From SOKG01 sp964449845 (GTDB taxonomy: Bacteria; Chloroflexota; Dehalococcoidia; SZUA-161): a stretch of 47,564 nt of DNA. Below, in pieces: positions 33,206 to 40,431 of the stretch. The stretch lies in the NCBI GenBank assembly GCA_964449845.1, contig CAYVES010000005.1, positions 1 through 47,564 of the forward strand. The letters run 5' to 3'. Within the stretch, counting starts at the first letter, position 1, and each line of letters starts with the position of its first letter. Made by a program: the position numbers and the translations under genes. The notes under the pieces were generated by a model, which saw only the letters and a program-made list of their open reading frames with translations, had not been told where the DNA came from and did not search any database.

Positions 33206-33949
33206 CTAGTCCTCCTCGCCCAAATAGGCTTTCTTGACCCTAGGGTTGGCTCTGATCTCCTCCTTCGTACCTTCAGCTATTATCCCCCCGTTGTGAAGTA
33301 CGGTAATATAATCGGCCAGCCCGAACACTACATCCATGTCATGCTCAACAATCACCACGGTGGTATCGCGGCCAAGTCCGCGTATCATGTCGAGAAATGA
33401 AGCAGCAGCATCCTGTGAGAGTCCGCTTGTCGGTTCGTCCAGCAATAGTATCTTGGGCTTTGAGGCTAAAGCCATGATTAGCTCGACTCGGCGCTGCTGC
33501 CCGCAAGACAGGTCTTGGACCCTGTCGTTCCGCTTTTCCCATAGCCCCCATTGAGTTAGCAGCGCCTGAGCTTCATCAAAAAGGTCAGTATATGCACTCT
33601 GAGGGCGAAACATGCCAAACCGAAATGGCTTGGCTGCTTGAACAGCCAGCTTCACATTATCAAGGACAGACAGATTAGTGATCAGGTTCATTATCTGAAA
33701 TGTGCGAGCCAACCCCAGGCGAACGCGCTCATGCATTGGGATAGAAGTAACATCCTGGCCGAACACAAATATCCGGCCGGTCGAGGGCTTTAGCTCTCCC
33801 AAAAACAGGTTGAATAGGGTGGTCTTCCCCGCCCCGTTTGGCCCGATAATTGCCCGGCGTTCGCCGCTCCTTACGCTCAAGGAGACATTCCGAACTGCAT
33901 ACAAACCATCGAAGTTCTTGGAAACGCCTTCAACCCTTAACGGTTCCAT
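33206..33949 (-). CDS. livG: Branched-chain amino acid-type ABC transporter ATPase, LivG-like
   Basis: A 247-residue ATPase. Walker A is GPNGAGKT (36-43), and Walker B reads ILLLDEPTSGL. The signature reads LSCGQQRRVELIMAL, with Cys in place of the usual second Gly, though many LivG-type proteins vary here. GLARTFQIMNLITNLSVLDN is typical of LivG. Its ATG lies within the last codons of the livM-like gene (20-base overlap) with GAGAGAGG ahead, implying coupled translation. Confidence 0.92.
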   Translation of the reverse strand: MEPLRVEGVSKNFDGLYAVRNVSLSVRSGERRAIIGPNGAGKTTLFNLFLGELKPSTGRIFVFGQDVTSIPMHERVRLGLARTFQIMNLITNLSVLDNVKLAVQAAKPFRFGMFRPQSAYTDLFDEAQALLTQWGLWEKRNDRVQDLSCGQQRRVELIMALASKPKILLLDEPTSGLSQDAAASFLDMIRGLGRDTTVVIVEHDMDVVFGLADYITVLHNGGIIAEGTKEEIRANPRVKKAYLGEED

Positions 33950-34925
33950 ACCTCTCTCTCAGTCGCGCAGGGTAGCCAGCAATCCCTTGGGGAGCAAACA
34001 TGACGACGACAACCATTAGGATGCCCAGGATAAGGGTCCAGTATTCGATGTATGAGCTGACTATACTCCTTATGATCCAGACTGCGCCAGCGCCCAAGAC
34101 AGGTCCGGCGAAGACCCTGGTGCCCCCTATCATAGCCATAAGCACTACTATTGCCGACGTCGTCATGCTGCAATAAGTCGGGCTGATGAAGCCATCTTGA
34201 TAGACTTTCAAAGCTCCAGCCAGGCCAGCAAATACCGCAGCTATCACAAAACAAACATACTTGTATCGCCAGGTATTGTAGCCCAAAGCCCGCAGCCGGG
34301 ACTCATTCTCACGAATGCCAACCAAAGTGCGGCCGAAGGGTGACCGGGTAATGCGGTAGAGGAGGAAGACAGCGATGACAAAGAACACCAAGATGAAGTA
34401 GTAGAAATTCACAGTATCCCACAGAGACCACGGCAATCCGAGGTCAGGGCGACCGATACCGGGCAGGCCATCATCCCCGCCGGTGAACGAGCGCCAGCGC
34501 CAGACAATCGCCCACACCATTTGCGCCAGAGCCAGAGTAAGCATTATGAAGTACATTCCGGTTGTCCGCAGTGCCAGAAAGCCGAAAACAAGGCCAAGAA
34601 TTGCTGAGACCAGAAGGGCAGCGATGATGCACAACCAGAAGTTGTCAACACCGCCCTGTGCGATAAGAAGGGCAACTGTATAGCCACCGGCTCCCCAGAA
34701 AGCCGCCTGTCCAAGCGAGACGAGACCGGTATACCCCAGCAGCATATTGACGCTGAGCGCGAAGATGCCATAGATGAGGACCTCAGTTAACAAGAGCACA
34801 TAATAGGAGGGTATCGCCTGAGGAAGGACAACGAGGACGATCACACATGCTGCAACCAGGTAAACAGGGTATCTGAGATACCTAACTCTTGAGCTCAAGC
34901 TTTTCATGTGAACGAACGATCCCAT
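33930..34925 (-). CDS. livM: Branched-chain amino acid-type ABC transporter permease, LivM-like
   Basis: A 331-residue permease with about ten helices. ALSVNMLLGYTGLVSLGQAAFWGAGGY is the family signature, and RTLVGIRENESRLRALGYNTWRYKY is the cytoplasmic loop that meets the ATPases. It overlaps the livH-like gene by 44 bases if ATG at 34925 is used; an inner ATG at 34907 shortens the overlap, and neither has a clear ribosome site. Pairs with the LivH-like subunit to form the channel. Confidence 0.9.
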   Translation of the reverse strand: MGSFVHMKSLSSRVRYLRYPVYLVAACVIVLVVLPQAIPSYYVLLLTEVLIYGIFALSVNMLLGYTGLVSLGQAAFWGAGGYTVALLIAQGGVDNFWLCIIAALLVSAILGLVFGFLALRTTGMYFIMLTLALAQMVWAIVWRWRSFTGGDDGLPGIGRPDLGLPWSLWDTVNFYYFILVFFVIAVFLLYRITRSPFGRTLVGIRENESRLRALGYNTWRYKYVCFVIAAVFAGLAGALKVYQDGFISPTYCSMTTSAIVVLMAMIGGTRVFAGPVLGAGAVWIIRSIVSSYIEYWTLILGILMVVVVMFAPQGIAGYPARLRERYGTVKG

Positions 34926-35763
34926 AGGGCCTAAACGCCAGGATAAGAGCCATAACTCCGAATATCAGGAACATTGACAGCTCAGGGAAGAAGAATATGC
35001 CCACACTGTACACCAGCCCGATCAAGAGGCTGCCCACCAGAGCCCCCTGTATGGTTCTCAATCCTCCTACCACCATCACAACCAATGCCAGAGTCAGGAT
35101 CTGCCAATCCAGCCGAAGATTGGCCGTCAGAACAGGGGTCGCTATCACTCCGGCCAGACCTGCCAACAGGGCAGCCAACGTGAAGACCGCGGTGAAAACC
35201 CGTTTGATATCTATGCCTATCCCGGCTACCATCTCCTTGTCATCGGCGCCCGCCCGAACGATGGCGCCGAATCGCGTCCTCTCTACAAAGAACCACAGGC
35301 CTATAGCTATTATCAAGCCAACAAGGATGATTGCTAAGCGGTACACCGGAAATTGATAATCCCCGATAGCTACCGAACCACCAAGAAATGATGGGGCGGA
35401 GAGGAATCGCGGATTTGACCCCCAGACTTCTCTGGCCAAATCCCAAATGATGTAGACGCAGCCCAGAGTGAAGAGTACTTGCTCTGATTTTCCCGGAAGG
35501 CGGCGTAGGAAAAAGCGCTCCATTACCAGGCCAAGAACGCCGACGGCTCCTACGCCGGCCAGAATGCCCAGAGCGAAATTCCCCGTCTTCGCGGCAACCC
35601 ACACGCCGATGAAGCCTGCGAGCATATAGAAGGAGCCGTGAGCGAGGTTGATGATGTTCATAACTCCAAGCATGAGCACCAGGCCGGCAGCCAGGAGAAA
35701 GAGCAACATGCCGAACGCCATGCCGTCAAGGAACACCAGAGCCAACTGGTCTGCCTGGGGCAT
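34882..35763 (-). CDS. livH: Branched-chain amino acid-type ABC transporter permease, LivH-like
   Basis: A 293-residue permease with about eight helices. GVMNIINLAHGSFYMLAGFIGVW near residue 32 is the LivH signature, and VRAGADDKEMVAGIGIDIKRVF is the coupling loop. GAAGGAGG precedes the ATG. It lies 21 bases after the substrate-binding protein gene and heads the permease/ATPase block. Confidence 0.92.
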   Translation of the reverse strand: MPQADQLALVFLDGMAFGMLLFLLAAGLVLMLGVMNIINLAHGSFYMLAGFIGVWVAAKTGNFALGILAGVGAVGVLGLVMERFFLRRLPGKSEQVLFTLGCVYIIWDLAREVWGSNPRFLSAPSFLGGSVAIGDYQFPVYRLAIILVGLIIAIGLWFFVERTRFGAIVRAGADDKEMVAGIGIDIKRVFTAVFTLAALLAGLAGVIATPVLTANLRLDWQILTLALVVMVVGGLRTIQGALVGSLLIGLVYSVGIFFFPELSMFLIFGVMALILAFRPYGIVRSHEKLELKS

Positions 35764-35784
35764 TGCAGATCAACCTCCTTCAGC

Positions 35785-36987
35785 CTAACGAAGCTCCGGC
35801 GGCATCCAATAGGGGCCTACGTTGGCATAAGTACCTATCACGGTGTTCTGCAACTTGCCATCTACCTTTTCCACCACCCTGTGATATATGTTCTGGATCG
35901 GGCTGTGGAGCCCCTCGAACTTGATGGGACCACGCGGCGCCTCGAATTCCAGATTCTCCAGGGCCTCAATCATCCCAGCTACGTCCTCAACATCGCCCTC
36001 GACTTCCTCAAGAGCCAATATGGCCATTTTGGCCGCCACATAGCCATGCTCTGTGTAGATGGTTACATCCTCCTGGTACTTATCCCGAATTGCCTGCACA
36101 AACCTTGTGTTTTCAGGGGTATCCAAGACCGCGCTGTAATGGCTGGCATCTTCGATGCCCAGGGCTGAGTCCCCCTCCGCCCACAGGTCAGGGGGCTCCA
36201 CCGTGGCACCCCCGGTGAAAAACAACCCCACCTGATCCTTAATCCCGTACTCATCCAGTGCCTTTACAAAACGCACCGCATCGTCTCCCCAATGGAATGA
36301 CCACACAAAGTCGGCATTGTCGACATTAATCATAGCCATGTAGGGGCCGTAGTCTGCAGTCCCTATAGGCATGTAGATTTCCTGGATCACCTCGCCACCC
36401 AGTCCTTCGAAAATCTCCTTGAACCCTTCCACCTCGTCGTGTCCAGCTTGATAGTCCAGGGCAGTACAGACCGCTTTGCGATACCCGTTCACAGTGTAGG
36501 GTATGTAGGCCGAGTGACCGGTAGGCTGGTGACCGGAGTTGTGAGACGAGCGAAAGAAGTACCTGCTATACGACTCCTCCAGAAACGACGGGCTGGAGCA
36601 AAACCAGGCTGTTGTCACAATCTCGTTCTCGTGGATGTAGTCGCGAATAGCCAGGCCTGAACTGGTGACACAAGGGCCTAAGAGCAGGTCAACGTTGTTC
36701 AGTTCTTTGAGCTTTTTCACTTTGGTCAGGCAGAGCGCCGGGTCCTCTCCCACGTCCTCCACTAGCAACTCAATCTTCCGCCCTGCCACTTCGTAGTTGA
36801 CCTCTTCAAGAGCTAGCTTGATACCGTGGACAGCCTGCTCTTCATTCGTGGCGAGGCTGCCAGTGAGTGCCGGCAGCACCCCGATTTTGATGAGCCCCCC
36901 GGCTTCTTCTTCAGCCGCGCACCCCGCTAAGAGAAGGCCTGCAACTAACGCCCCGAGTACCAAAATGACCGCCAGTCTCGTCTTCAT
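35785..36987 (-). CDS. livK: LivK-like substrate-binding lipoprotein
   Basis: A 400-residue protein. The first 22 residues are a lipoprotein signal with lipobox LLAGC and the acylated Cys at C23, so it is anchored outside the membrane. IKIGVLPALTGSLATNEEQAVHGIKLALEEVN begins the type I periplasmic-binding fold, and LLLGPCVTSSGLAIRDY, NADFVWSFHWGDDAVRFVKAL and YTEHGYVAAKMAILALEEV follow. Ligands of this family include branched-chain amino acids, amides and aromatic acids. AAGGAGG precedes the ATG. Its place between two UbiA-like gene groups suggests import of a substrate for that pathway (inference). Confidence 0.9.
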   Translation of the reverse strand: MKTRLAVILVLGALVAGLLLAGCAAEEEAGGLIKIGVLPALTGSLATNEEQAVHGIKLALEEVNYEVAGRKIELLVEDVGEDPALCLTKVKKLKELNNVDLLLGPCVTSSGLAIRDYIHENEIVTTAWFCSSPSFLEESYSRYFFRSSHNSGHQPTGHSAYIPYTVNGYRKAVCTALDYQAGHDEVEGFKEIFEGLGGEVIQEIYMPIGTADYGPYMAMINVDNADFVWSFHWGDDAVRFVKALDEYGIKDQVGLFFTGGATVEPPDLWAEGDSALGIEDASHYSAVLDTPENTRFVQAIRDKYQEDVTIYTEHGYVAAKMAILALEEVEGDVEDVAGMIEALENLEFEAPRGPIKFEGLHSPIQNIYHRVVEKVDGKLQNTVIGTYANVGPYWMPPELR

Positions 36988-37047
36988 AGTGCGCCTCCTT
37001 CATCGAATCTGAACGCATTTTGAGATATTCTCTAACGCAGAGCGACC

Positions 37048-38136
37048 TCATTTGTGGCCGGTATCCCTGCCGCTGGCGGCAGAGAACGCTAACGGCTCAG
37101 GTGTGGCTATTCTGTGGCCGCTGGGAGACTTACATCCCCAGGGATGAACGATCCTGACAAACAGCGAGAACACTAGGAGGAAAAGGATGCAGGATAGAAC
37201 TGCAAAGCCCCAGTGGATAACGCTTGCAAGTGCGACAGCCAACAGCGAGAGTATCACAAATACCCAGGCCAGTCCCAAAAGCCACACGCTTGTTTCGCCA
37301 TTCTTGACAGGGTCTTTGATTCGCATGGCGATGGCCAAGACCGCGAACGGCAGCGGCAGGCTTAGCAACGCGACTGATAATGCCATGTCAAATATCCCCA
37401 GATGCCAGAAGATAGGAACCAGAATAAACGCTCCCAAAGTAGTGATTCCCTCCAAGGCCGTCGCAGTTCCAACCTTCAGCTTGAAGCCAACAGTGCCAAG
37501 GTCATATAGGTTGCTACTCTGCTGAATTAGACCGGAATTGAGGGCTAGCAGTGTTTTTCTAAACTTTATGGTTATACCAAACCCGAAACTGCTCAGGAAG
37601 AGGAATGCCGCAAAGGCTATGATAAAGCCATTTATCGCAGTCAACGATGGTTCAACGATCAGCCAGGCAAAAATAGGTAGAAGCGCTACCCCGAGAGCAT
37701 GGAAAAATGGAGCAGCAACGGTCTCCTTAAACCGGAGAGGCGGCAATGAATATGATAGAGCTACAAACCAGCCCACTATCATGGCTATTACTAGAGAGGG
37801 GTTGAGGGTGACCAGCATTAGAGCAAATCCCAGTGATCCGGCTAAGATGTTCTGCACGATCAGGGCCTTCCTCGCCGTCCTGACATCGAGCTCACCGGTA
37901 ACTAGCGGATTGGTTGGACCATATATCCGGTCCTCATCTCGATCCGAATAGGTACCGGACAACTCGGCAATGCCCATGCCAATGGTCACCGCTACCATGA
38001 AAAGGGCCACCTGTCCCCATTCGGGGCTTCGCCCTTCTAGTGCGAGAATGGTAGGGGCGAACCACAGAGGAGCCATGATCCAGACCCAGTGGGGCGAATT
38101 TGCCTTCCACAGGCCTGTCAGAGTTCGTATACTAAT
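37048..38136 (-). CDS. UbiA-superfamily membrane protein, paralogue of the 30427 gene, probable ATT start
   Basis: About 362 residues from ATT at 38136. A stop lies only five codons upstream and the first ATG (38076) is inside what should be the first helix, while GGGAGG lies five bases before the ATT. The 20-residue extension ISIRTLTGLWKANSPHWVWI matches its paralogue position for position. The first Asp motif region reads GTYSDRDED (D65, D69; Asn replaced by Gly at 61) and NPLVTGELD follows. The second-motif position reads KFRKTLLALNSG with no Asp. A polar C-terminal tail of about 30 residues is unique to this copy. It heads the minus-strand run ahead of the Liv genes. Confidence 0.76.
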   Translation of the reverse strand: MSIRTLTGLWKANSPHWVWIMAPLWFAPTILALEGRSPEWGQVALFMVAVTIGMGIAELSGTYSDRDEDRIYGPTNPLVTGELDVRTARKALIVQNILAGSLGFALMLVTLNPSLVIAMIVGWFVALSYSLPPLRFKETVAAPFFHALGVALLPIFAWLIVEPSLTAINGFIIAFAAFLFLSSFGFGITIKFRKTLLALNSGLIQQSSNLYDLGTVGFKLKVGTATALEGITTLGAFILVPIFWHLGIFDMALSVALLSLPLPFAVLAIAMRIKDPVKNGETSVWLLGLAWVFVILSLLAVALASVIHWGFAVLSCILFLLVFSLFVRIVHPWGCKSPSGHRIATPEPLAFSAASGRDTGHK

Positions 38137-38184
38137 CGCACCCTCCCTTTAGAGAAACCGGGGTTTGTCCTATACACTGGAATC

Positions 38185-38277
38185 TTACATCTCAGCGCTC
38201 AGTTTCTCCAGATCATCATATGTCAGGCTGCTAAGTTTGGCACGGGAGCCTATCTCGTCCACAATATTCGTCTTCAT
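38185..38277 (-). CDS. Possible 30-residue leader peptide
   Basis: ATG at 38277 to stop at 38185 in the leader of the minus-strand run. The peptide is polar, with LEKLSAEM at its end, and looks protein-like, but has only GAGG nine bases upstream as ribosome site. It is not rich in branched-chain residues, so classical amino acid attenuation is not suggested. It may be a chance frame. Confidence 0.25.
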   Translation of the reverse strand: MKTNIVDEIGSRAKLSSLTYDDLEKLSAEM

Positions 38278-38371
38278 GTTTTCTGGCCTCGCGTGTTTGC
38301 CAGGAATGGCCCCCACCCGTAAGGCAGAAATTGACCTTCTGGGGTGAATTGCGCTGCCGAGTATTGTAAGT

Positions 38372-38400
38372 ATCCTATGCAATGAAATCAGTTCTGTCAA
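38372..38400 (-). promoter_or_regulatory. Candidate promoter of the minus-strand prenyltransferase/transport run
   Basis: Perfect TTGACA (38400-38395), 17-base spacer, TAGGAT (38377-38372). The transcript would begin near 38365, leaving about 230 bases of leader before the ATT start at 38136. It is the best promoter match in this intergenic region. Confidence 0.5.
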
Positions 38401-38564
38401 GAAGCTGCACTTAACTTCTCTTCACCTTTCCCACCCGTCTTTCAAAACGCAGCTTCACCGCTGGGCTTCGTCCAGTTGATCAGCACGATCCGGTGTAGCG
38501 GCCGAAGCAATGAACCTGGGATATGCCAGGATTTGATAGCCGGCTGAGCTACGTAGGAAGGCTG

Positions 38565-38587
38565 AACTTAAGTTATGAACTTAAGTT
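38565..38587. promoter_or_regulatory. Two tandem palindromes, probable operator
   Basis: AACTTAAGTT, a perfect 10-bp palindrome, occurs at 38565-38574 and 38578-38587 with ATG between them, a 13-base period. It lies in the divergent region between the two operons and could bind a dimeric regulator acting on both. Confidence 0.45.
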
Positions 38588-38812
38588 GGTGAAGAATGCT
38601 TGAGAAGGGCACAGCAATGTGTTACTCTACCGCTCAGCGGAGGAGCAGACCTCGGTGGCTGGCACCGGTTAAGTCAATCGCGACGCAGTGCCCATCGCGG
38701 CCTAGCTGCATCGGCTCCGGTAGTCGGCACGTGAGGTTATTATGTCCAGGAGACTGCCGATTGCAGATGGTATGGCGGTGTTCTTGATAAAGCGTGAAAT
38801 GAGGGATAGACC

Positions 38813-40258
38813 ATGGAAAAGAGATTCGATGTCGTCATCTTGGGGGGAGGCCCCGGTGGTCTTGCAATAGGGTGCCTGTTAGCTAAGGAAGGGATATCCT
38901 CGGCAATCATAGAGAAGGGCCCGGCTCTGGGAGGGCGATATCGCTCCGTCGATTTCCACGGCTGTCGCGTGGATTGTGCGATACACTTCCTGGTGTCGTT
39001 GGCTGGCGCTGTGGAGAAGACATCTGTTTACAACCTATTCACTTCGTTGGGACTCCCTTTTGAATACAAGACAGTGCCCTGGGCCATGGGACTAGTCACC
39101 AAGGAAAAGCCCGGCGAAATCGACTTTTTCGCGATGGATCCGGCGCTTGGAGCCGCGAACTTCTTCGAGTTCTTCGCTTTCGCAACAGGCACAACCATGT
39201 CCGACTCAGCAAAGGATGAGCTTATGAGGGTCGCCAACATCACAGCGGATATGTCCGAGGAAGAATGCCGGAAGGTGGTGAATGTATCCTTTGCCGATTG
39301 GATAGATCGAAACGTCAAGGACCCGATAGCCCAGGCAGTCATGCACGGGATGGAACCCGTTGTAGGTGCTCCTGCCAAGGAATTGAACTTCGGCTATGTT
39401 GCCCAGGCCTTCGGCAGCTTCATTAGTTCCGGAGCCCCCCTTATTTGGTACCCGAAGAACGATACGCTGGAAAACGCATTCATAGCTCCCATGATTAGGT
39501 ACTACACGGATCACGGGGGCGAGGTCATCACCAACCGGACGGTTAGCAGTATCAGTGTGGAGAATGGGAAAGCGAAAGGAGTGGTTACTGCGGATCATCA
39601 GAACCGCTTCATGCTGGAGGAATATAGCGCCCCTGCTGTCATATGTGCCATACCGATCTTCGAAGCAGTGGCAAGAAACATCCTTAGGCCTGAGCTTCTA
39701 ACAGAGGACTGGGCTGAGTCCATCAGGCGATGCGCAGCTCTGGCCGGCCCTGACCTGTCTGGGTTTTTCCTTCTTCGTGAGGAGGTTATCCCGAGGGACG
39801 GATATGGCTGGATACACATCTTCGATACCGACTATGGCATCCCCACCTACATGGGAGACTTAGTACAAGGATCGTTTGTCAATGGCGCAGAGCCGCCGGG
39901 AAAACAACTTGTTACCTCCCTTGTTGTCGGCTCCACGCCGACCAGTCGATTCGGCCTTACCCCAACGATGGAGGCGGTGTGGGCAGGACATAAGAGATGG
40001 AAGGAGTCTGTGGAAAAGGCATTCCCCGGCTTCAACGAAGCTATCGAATACGAGGCTATGAACTTGCAGCTCAACTTCACGAGATATGCCTACGCCGTCG
40101 TATCAACAGAAGTCGATATACAGTCACCGAATATCCGGGGGCTCTACTTTGCGGGCGACTCAATCTGGGCTGTAGGCAATCCGGTGTCTGACAAATGTTT
40201 TCAAATAGCCTTTCCTCTATGTGAGCGCGTTCTTGAATATGTTCGTGCTCAATCCTGA
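38813..40258 (+). CDS. FAD-dependent oxidoreductase, phytoene-desaturase superfamily (first of three)
   Basis: A 481-residue flavoprotein. The FAD site is VVILGGGPGGLAIGCLLAKE near residue 7, followed by IIEKGPALGGRYRS. The C-terminal FAD contact is IRGLYFAGDSIWAVGNPVSDK. The fold is that of amine oxidase/CrtI-type enzymes acting on hydrophobic substrates. It starts the plus-strand operon, with GAGGGA before the ATG. Only 17 percent or so of the sequence lies in the recognisable motifs, so function is limited to redox or isomerase chemistry on a lipid-like compound (inference). Confidence 0.82.
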   Translation: MEKRFDVVILGGGPGGLAIGCLLAKEGISSAIIEKGPALGGRYRSVDFHGCRVDCAIHFLVSLAGAVEKTSVYNLFTSLGLPFEYKTVPWAMGLVTKEKPGEIDFFAMDPALGAANFFEFFAFATGTTMSDSAKDELMRVANITADMSEEECRKVVNVSFADWIDRNVKDPIAQAVMHGMEPVVGAPAKELNFGYVAQAFGSFISSGAPLIWYPKNDTLENAFIAPMIRYYTDHGGEVITNRTVSSISVENGKAKGVVTADHQNRFMLEEYSAPAVICAIPIFEAVARNILRPELLTEDWAESIRRCAALAGPDLSGFFLLREEVIPRDGYGWIHIFDTDYGIPTYMGDLVQGSFVNGAEPPGKQLVTSLVVGSTPTSRFGLTPTMEAVWAGHKRWKESVEKAFPGFNEAIEYEAMNLQLNFTRYAYAVVSTEVDIQSPNIRGLYFAGDSIWAVGNPVSDKCFQIAFPLCERVLEYVRAQS

Positions 40259-40270
40259 GGTATCCCTGAC

Positions 40271-40378
40271 GGAAATAGGCTTCTGAGGGTTAATCTTTCC
40301 ACAGGCCTTGTGAAGGAGGAAGAGATTCCTGACAGGATAGGGGAAGTGTTTGGGGGGTGGGGCTTAGGCGCTAAATGC
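40271..40378 (+). pseudogene. Remnant of an aldehyde ferredoxin oxidoreductase gene (N-terminus only)
   Basis: The frame from 40271 encodes RLLRVNLSTGLVKEEEIP and then FGGWGLGAK. It aligns with the N-terminus of the intact AOR at 21036, with 18 of the first 27 positions identical. It has no start codon and decays after about 36 codons into sequence that leads straight to the ribosome site of the next gene. It is in the same frame as the FAD gene whose stop lies 12 bases upstream. Most of the gene has been lost. Confidence 0.75.
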
Positions 40379-40431
40379 CGATGCGCTGGTGGTCGTTTCG
40401 CTGTGCTTGATATTGGGACAAGGAGGTGCAA

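Larger units (their letters stand above)
38278..38812. other. Divergent intergenic region between the prenyltransferase and FAD-enzyme operons
   Basis: About 535 bases with no convincing gene. It contains the minus-strand promoter at 38372-38400 and the tandem palindromes at 38565-38587. Plus-strand frames here lack ribosome sites and family resemblance. No clear promoter was found for the plus-strand operon; GAGGGA lies six bases before the ATG at 38813. Confidence 0.5.

Noticed and set aside
38600..38690. T-box leader
   Set aside because: CTCGGTGGCTGGCACCGG recalls a T-box antiterminator bulge, but the flanking conserved bases and a terminator hairpin are missing.
38596..38787. 63-residue plus-strand frame before the first flavoprotein gene
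   Set aside because: The peptide is Arg/Ser/Cys-rich with no domain character and no ribosome site.
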